Source: Synechococcus sp. AG-670-F04 (GTDB lineage Bacteria > Cyanobacteriota > Cyanobacteriia > PCC-6307 > Cyanobiaceae). From it: DNA of 40,294 nucleotides. The notes under the pieces are model-generated. The model did no database searches. It saw only the letters and a program-made list of their open reading frames with translations, and had not been told where the DNA came from. Both the position numbers and the translations under genes were made by a program. The stretch covers positions 1 through 40,294 of the forward strand of contig QCSN01000016.1 of assembly GCA_003211515.1 (NCBI GenBank), written 5' to 3'. Positions 35,854 to 40,294 of the stretch are shown here, in pieces; position 1 is the stretch's first letter; each line of letters opens with the position of its first letter.

Positions 35854-36617
35854 CCAATCTGTCTGGGGCTAACAAGGCAGTTTGGTTCAGCCGTGAACGG
35901 GTGCTGGTTGGGTTGCCCTTGCTGGCAGGTGGATTGATGGCCGCGATCATCTATTTGCTTTTGGTGCGTCCTGCCTGGGTTGGTGTTGATGGCCTACGCG
36001 AGCGTCTGGAGCAACTGGAAGTAGTGCAGCAGTCGTTGCCGAGCCTGGAGCGCAAGCTGGCGAAGGCGCAGCAGAAGCAGCAGGACGCTGAGGATCAACA
36101 GGCGCTGTTGGTGGATTTGATCGCTGGTCGTGAACGCATCCAAACCTTTCTCGCTTGGTTGGATCGTGATGCGCAGGCCGCAGGCGTGGAGCTGAAGTTC
36201 TATGAACCAACGAAGCCTCAGAGCGCTCCCCCCCAGCAGAGCAATCGGCCTCAACGTCGTCAAAGGACATCGAAAAAGGACGCCAGCGAAGAGACCGCAC
36301 CCACGGATCCCCTGCTCGGCTTGGGGTACCGCAAGACATCGTTGTTGTTGCGGGTTCAAGGCGCATTTGCTGATCTACAGGACTTTCTGCAGCGGATGGA
36401 GCGGCTGCAGTTGTTGGTGGAGAGCAGTGACCTTGAGTTGGAACAGGTGGATCTGCCGGCCGCTCCCTCTGAGGACCCCAATGCGGAGGGATTGTCCGGC
36501 ACGATGCTTGGTTTGCGACTCACGTTTTACGACAAGCAACCGGTACCCCAGGATGTTGAGGCGGTGGGTGCCGATCCGAAAGCGGAATCAGCGTCCTTGA
36601 AAGAGGCACCAAATTGA
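35850..36617 (+). CDS. pilO: PilO-like type IV pilus inner-membrane protein
   Basis: Partner of PilN in the periplasmic alignment complex. The 255-residue protein has a short cytoplasmic part, one transmembrane helix (VLVGLPLLAGGLMAAIIYLLLV), a coiled coil (GLRERLEQLEVVQQSLPSLE), and a ferredoxin-like periplasmic domain ending in RVQGAFADLQDFLQRMERL and LLVESSDLELEQV. A Pro/Gln/Arg/Lys-rich, probably disordered insert (about 125-152) breaks the domain. The start GTG 35850 overlaps the previous stop (GTGA), indicating coupled translation. The C-terminus is acidic and low-complexity. Confidence 0.78.
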   Translation: MTNLSGANKAVWFSRERVLVGLPLLAGGLMAAIIYLLLVRPAWVGVDGLRERLEQLEVVQQSLPSLERKLAKAQQKQQDAEDQQALLVDLIAGRERIQTFLAWLDRDAQAAGVELKFYEPTKPQSAPPQQSNRPQRRQRTSKKDASEETAPTDPLLGLGYRKTSLLLRVQGAFADLQDFLQRMERLQLLVESSDLELEQVDLPAAPSEDPNAEGLSGTMLGLRLTFYDKQPVPQDVEAVGADPKAESASLKEAPN

Positions 36618-36681
36618 GGCTGGTTGAACCGGTCCAGCATCGATACCATCCGCCAAGACGGACCTGGAGTGTCGCGACGGC

Positions 36682-39075
36682 GTGCTGATCCCTTCCCCGA
36701 AGCGACTGTTTCCTTTGTCACTCATTCTTGGGTTGCTCGGGGGTCCCTGTCTGGAGATGGCGGCCCCCGTTTCGATGGCCAGGGCGCAGTCCGCTCGAGC
36801 CGTGGAATTGAAGGTGCGTCAGACCCCGAACGGTGTGGACGTGATCATGGCCGGGGTTGGTCCTGATGCTCGCTTGGTGGATCAGCGCTTAAGTGCCAAT
36901 GCTTGGGCGGCGCGCTTGTTGGCCCCAGCCAGTAGCGGCCTTAGTCGCGGACCTCAGCAAATTGCCTTGCCTTCGGCGGGGCTGCAGTCGATCCGCCTCA
37001 CGGGGAGCGGCTCCAAGCTGGATCTCCTTGTGGAAACAGGGCCTGGTGTGCAGCTTCCATCGCCGGAGATCAGCGACAACGGACTGGATCTGACCCTGCG
37101 ATTTCCTGGGCTTGGACCACGCGCCATCAGCACGACCGGTCAGCTCGATTTGAGGCGACCTGGACGTGTGGCGCAACCGACCTATGTGCCACCGATGCGC
37201 CCTCGAGCGGTGGCGCCACCGTTGGGAGACATGGCCGTGGGCACGATGTTGATCAACAACCGTAGTTTCGTGAATGTGAGTGGGCCACCGGTCACGCTCA
37301 CCTTGAACGACGCACCTGCGAAGGATGCGCTGATGGCTCTGGCTCGTCTTGGTGGTTATGGGTTCGTTTACGTGGACGATGACATTGCTGGAGGAGGTGT
37401 ATCAACGAGGGCTGATTCCGGTTCCATCCTGAGCGCTCCCGTCACGATGGCGTTCAGAAACGAGCGATTTGACCGGGCTCTGAACAGTGTGCTGCTCGCT
37501 TCCGGGTTGCAAGGCAAGTTGGACGGCCGCACATTGATGGTGGGGAGTGCTGTGTCAGCAAAAACCTTTGGACCGCAAATGTCCAAGGTGTTCCGCTTGA
37601 ATCAGGTTGAAGCGGACAAAGCAGCTCAATACTTAGCGAATCTGGGTGCGCAAATCAGTGTCACGATCACCGAAAATCAAACAGACAGAGATTATGAGAC
37701 CACGGGTGCGTCAACGGACAGTCAAAATGTGACTGAATCAAGCACGGAATCATCTCGTGAGCGGGTTGAAACCTATGGAGCATCAACGGGTCCTTTGTTG
37801 GGTTTAACGGGAACAACAGATAGTCGTTTGAGCACGATCACACTGATTGGTGATCCTCTTTTAATCAGTGTGGCTGAGGCCTATCTGAAGCAGCTGGATT
37901 TGCGTAAGCGGCAAGTGGCTGTGAAGGTGCAGATCCTCGCTGTTCAGTTGGACAACAACAAGGCAATCGATTCCAGTTTCTCGGCTCGGATGGGGGATGC
38001 TTTTATTGTCAGCCAGAATGGTACGGCCCATATCAATTTTGGGAAAAATAAGCCAGGTAATAGCGATGGAACCGGTGTTTATGACCCCGAAGGAACTGGA
38101 TATGGCGAGGTTGGTGCTTACCAAGCCAGGGTGCCCGGCGTGCCAGCTCGATCTGTGTTGGACCCTGTTGTTGAGGAAAACCGAGTCGTTAATCCTCCGT
38201 ATGTTCAGGCTCAGAAGGAAGTGACTCTGGCAGACGGTACAACTGAAATGGTTGAATTATTGGATCAGCAGGGCAGGCCTATTTATGTTCCAAGTACAGA
38301 TCCAGCTGCAGAACCTCAATTGGTTCAAGTGTTCGATAGTAAAGGACGTCCTATTTACGTCCCATCTACAGATCCAGCTGCGGATCAGGTGCTGAAGCCG
38401 CGCTACGACAAATATGGTCGTCCAGTGTATGTGCCGGGAAAAGATCCTGCTAAATATGTTCAGTCCGATAATTCGTTTTATGCCTATATCGAGTCTGTGA
38501 TTACGTCGACATCGGCCAAGGTTTTGGCGCAACCAACGTTGTTGGTCCAAGAAGGTGAGAAAGCAAAAGTTGAAACCGGTGAAAGTGTGATTACGGGAGT
38601 GGAAAAAAATGAGTCGGACAATGGAACAGTTACATTTACAAATGACCGGCGAATGGCTGGTTTAACTTTGGATTTGCAAGTGTTTAAAATTGATGACAAC
38701 GGATTTGTAACAATGAAAATTCAGCCAAGCATTTCTGTTCCTAATTCTGCTGGCGTCCAAGAGAATGTTCAGATCTTTAATATCGATAAGCGGTCTCTTG
38801 ATTCCGGGCGAATTCGTCTACGGGATGGTCAGTCTTTAATCCTGACTGGTGTGATTCAAGACAGGCAGGCTGAGCGGGCGACGAAATGGCCAATCCTCGG
38901 CGACATGCCAATAATCGGGCAATTTTTTCGCGATTCTAATTCCTCGCGATCGAAAAGTGAGCTCGTGGTTATTGTCACCCCTGCTGTCCTTGATGATGAT
39001 CAAGGAGGAACCTACGGATATGGCTATCGACCGGCAACACCTGCTTCTCGTGAGCTGCTGCAATCGGATCGTTGA
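36682..39075 (+). CDS. pilQ: Type IV pilus secretin PilQ-like
   Basis: Outer-membrane secretin that forms the ring through which the pilus passes. From GTG 36682 (797 residues): signal peptide (RLFPLSLILGLLGG, likely cleavage near residue 35); an AMIN-like beta domain (about 40-145); a Pro-rich stretch; an STN/N0-type region (VTLTLNDAPAKDALMALARLGGYGFVYV, split here by motif); N1-type domains (about 300-410, with KVFRLNQVEADKAAQYL); an unusual insert with three 24-residue repeats (526-597); and the secretin core (about 600-770) ending in DGQSLILTGVI, WPILGDMPIIGQFFR and ELVVIVTP. Last gene of the operon; the next gene is convergent, three bases away. Confidence 0.9.
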   Translation: MLIPSPKRLFPLSLILGLLGGPCLEMAAPVSMARAQSARAVELKVRQTPNGVDVIMAGVGPDARLVDQRLSANAWAARLLAPASSGLSRGPQQIALPSAGLQSIRLTGSGSKLDLLVETGPGVQLPSPEISDNGLDLTLRFPGLGPRAISTTGQLDLRRPGRVAQPTYVPPMRPRAVAPPLGDMAVGTMLINNRSFVNVSGPPVTLTLNDAPAKDALMALARLGGYGFVYVDDDIAGGGVSTRADSGSILSAPVTMAFRNERFDRALNSVLLASGLQGKLDGRTLMVGSAVSAKTFGPQMSKVFRLNQVEADKAAQYLANLGAQISVTITENQTDRDYETTGASTDSQNVTESSTESSRERVETYGASTGPLLGLTGTTDSRLSTITLIGDPLLISVAEAYLKQLDLRKRQVAVKVQILAVQLDNNKAIDSSFSARMGDAFIVSQNGTAHINFGKNKPGNSDGTGVYDPEGTGYGEVGAYQARVPGVPARSVLDPVVEENRVVNPPYVQAQKEVTLADGTTEMVELLDQQGRPIYVPSTDPAAEPQLVQVFDSKGRPIYVPSTDPAADQVLKPRYDKYGRPVYVPGKDPAKYVQSDNSFYAYIESVITSTSAKVLAQPTLLVQEGEKAKVETGESVITGVEKNESDNGTVTFTNDRRMAGLTLDLQVFKIDDNGFVTMKIQPSISVPNSAGVQENVQIFNIDKRSLDSGRIRLRDGQSLILTGVIQDRQAERATKWPILGDMPIIGQFFRDSNSSRSKSELVVIVTPAVLDDDQGGTYGYGYRPATPASRELLQSDR
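38257..38472 (+). repeat. Three 24-residue repeats within the secretin gene
   Basis: Residues 526-549, 550-573 and 574-597 repeat with an exact 24-residue (72-base) period. Each unit holds a GRP(I/V)YVP core followed by a DPA element. DNA copies have diverged, so this is not a recent duplication. Confidence 0.85.
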
Positions 39076-39078
39076 CGC

Positions 39079-39876
39079 TTAAGGGATCATTGGAGCCAGC
39101 GCGCGGATGGCAATTGGGGCCAGAGTTTGGAGAGTCGACAGAGTTCCTCCTATCAATTTAGAGCCGAAACCATTGCCGTTTGGTTCTGGGTTTCCTGGCT
39201 TTTTCAAGACTTCAGTGCTGGCGATCTGCAATTGCTTCGCTTTTACAGAATCGCCTTGCTGCTCAAAGAGTCGTCCTGCGTGGGCCAAATCGTTTGAGGC
39301 AAGGGCAATTTTTTCCTGTTCTCCCCGGCTGATGCCTCGGGCCACCCAACTCAACGGTTCGTTCGGTTTGCTTTGAATGGCTGCACTGAAGAGTTGCTCC
39401 GCGTCTTGCCAGCGACCAGCGGATGCGGCGTCCACGCCCGCGTTGTGCAAGGCGGCATGACTGCGCACGCCTGTTTGGATTCCCTGGGCTCCTTGCCAAT
39501 GGCTCTGTTCAAGCGCTTGCTCATCGAGTAGTGCGCCGCTGAGATCAGCGTTGCGAAGATCGGTGCCGTAGATCCTGCTGCCCCGAAGATCTGCTCCGCG
39601 CAGGGAGGCTCCGCGCAAACTGGTAAAGCTCAGGTCGCTGTCACGCAGCTTGGCGCCATCAAGCCTGGCCTGGCTGAGGTTGGCGCGTTGGAGTTGCGTG
39701 CCTGTCAGATCAGCATCCCGTAGATCGGCGTGCACGAGGTCTGCATCGGCCAGGTCGCAACGTCGGCAACTCTTGTGCTGCAGCACTCTGATCAGATCAG
39801 TGGGGTCACCAGCCCGGGCCAGATTGCTGCTGCTCAGCAGGCTGACCAGCAGCAACAGGGGCAGTGCGATCGGCAT
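39079..39876 (-). CDS. Exported pentapeptide-repeat protein with TPR-like tail
   Basis: A 265-residue protein: signal peptide (PIALPLLLLVSLLSSSNLARA, cleaved near 22); CRRC at 37-40 (possible disulfide or metal pair); about 17 pentapeptide repeats of the A(D/N)Lxx type (about 41-128: LADADLVHADLRDADLTGTQ and so on) forming a right-handed quadrilateral helix; then a TPR-like helical segment (about 145-220: AGRWQDAEQLFSAAIQSKP) and a Gly/Ser-rich C-terminus with a final hydrophobic run. Periplasmic or thylakoid-lumen location is likely. It starts four bases after the stop of the DsbA-like gene, so the pair is probably one operon. Confidence 0.88.
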   Translation of the reverse strand: MPIALPLLLLVSLLSSSNLARAGDPTDLIRVLQHKSCRRCDLADADLVHADLRDADLTGTQLQRANLSQARLDGAKLRDSDLSFTSLRGASLRGADLRGSRIYGTDLRNADLSGALLDEQALEQSHWQGAQGIQTGVRSHAALHNAGVDAASAGRWQDAEQLFSAAIQSKPNEPLSWVARGISRGEQEKIALASNDLAHAGRLFEQQGDSVKAKQLQIASTEVLKKPGNPEPNGNGFGSKLIGGTLSTLQTLAPIAIRALAPMIP

Positions 39877-39880
39877 GCCG

Positions 39881-40294
39881 TCATGGCGGAGATTGCTTTG
39901 TTGTTGTATCGCCCTCGTTTCCCGGTGTCGACGGCTGTCCAGTCCGTTTAAGGGCTTGATCCACCGCTTCCTTAAAGGCGGGCCATGGCAATGCGCCTTC
40001 GATCACGGTGCCTCGATGCCGATGCTCGGCAAGGGTCGGACCAATCACGAAGGTTGGTGTGGCTTGGATGCCAAGCAGGCTCGCTTCAGACCGGTTGGCT
40101 TCAATGAGAGCCAAAGTTCTTGGATTGTTCATGCAGGCCTGAAGGGACGTTGTGTCGTCAATAACGCTCTCTGCAATCTCCATGACCCCTTTGCAGCTCA
40201 GGCAGGTTTGCTCCTTGAACAGAGCTGAATACACCTTCCAGTACGACGTTTGATCTCCCGCACAACGGGCCGCAGCGGCTGCTGGCACGGCATG
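39881..40294 (-). CDS. DsbA-family thiol:disulfide oxidoreductase, 5' end outside the window
   Basis: C-terminal part of a DsbA/Com1-like thioredoxin-fold protein; the gene runs off the right edge, so the active-site CxxC and any signal peptide are not visible. The visible portion has AAAARCAGDQTSYWKVYSALF (family helical domain, split motif), the cis-Pro loop GIQATPTFVIG and a C-terminal FKEAVDQAL helix. An extra CLSC pair is present in the helical domain. It would oxidise or isomerise disulfides in exported proteins. Stop 39881; the pentapeptide gene follows after four bases. Confidence 0.85.
   Translation of the reverse strand, partial: HAVPAAAAARCAGDQTSYWKVYSALFKEQTCLSCKGVMEIAESVIDDTTSLQACMNNPRTLALIEANRSEASLLGIQATPTFVIGPTLAEHRHRGTVIEGALPWPAFKEAVDQALKRTGQPSTPGNEGDTTTKQSPP

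Overview
The window looks like a chromosomal segment of a marine picocyanobacterium, most likely marine Synechococcus. The evidence is the gene repertoire: a DUF3764 protein and a DUF3747 protein, ClpB next to glyoxalase I and enolase, secE-nusG-rplK-rplA-rplJ-rplL in cyanobacterial arrangement, a CHASE2 cyclase paired with a FecR-like protein, and large RTX-type and ELW-repeat secreted proteins. The core genes are visibly GC-rich. Bases 1-5,600, the RTX protease gene and the giant 29.6-34.1 kb gene are visibly AT-richer. I saw no rRNA, tRNA, insertion sequence or CRISPR array.

Layout: (1) 1-5.6 kb is a loose, AT-rich accessory stretch. It holds a prolyl-hydroxylase-like 2OG-Fe(II) oxygenase, an exported DUF1254/DUF1214 protein, a DUF3764 protein and several doubtful small ORFs with long non-coding gaps. 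(2) 5.6-10.4 kb on the minus strand holds coaE, fumC, a FecR-like exported protein and a CHASE2 adenylate cyclase, closely packed; argJ is divergent from coaE. (3) 11.7-15.5 kb is accessory again: a predicted secreted metzincin with RTX repeats, an atypical aquaporin and a GNAT acetyltransferase. (4) 15.5-29.5 kb is core: a proline-rich membrane protein, a small conserved protein and a UbiB/ABC1 kinase in tandem; eno (minus); gloA-clpB; secE-nusG and the L11-L1-L10-L7/L12 operon ending in a clear terminator; a DUF3747 protein (minus); and rnhA-pyrD. (5) 29.6-34.1 kb is one giant minus-strand gene for a repeat protein predicted to be secreted. (6) 34.2-39.1 kb is a four-gene type IV pilus assembly operon (PilM-, PilN-, PilO-like and the secretin PilQ). 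(7) The right edge holds a pentapeptide-repeat protein and a truncated DsbA-like protein on the minus strand.

How the genes may work together: the surface and secretion theme is strong. The pilus alignment complex and secretin form one operon, read divergently from the giant extracellular protein, and an RTX protease lies elsewhere in the window. The most unusual sequence-level observations are: a tandem two-cysteine module inside the otherwise cysteine-free giant protein; three exact 24-residue repeats inserted in the secretin; a metzincin zinc motif with Asp in place of Gly; and an aquaporin lacking the usual pore arginine. Gene functions are read from motifs by eye; nothing was searched against a database.
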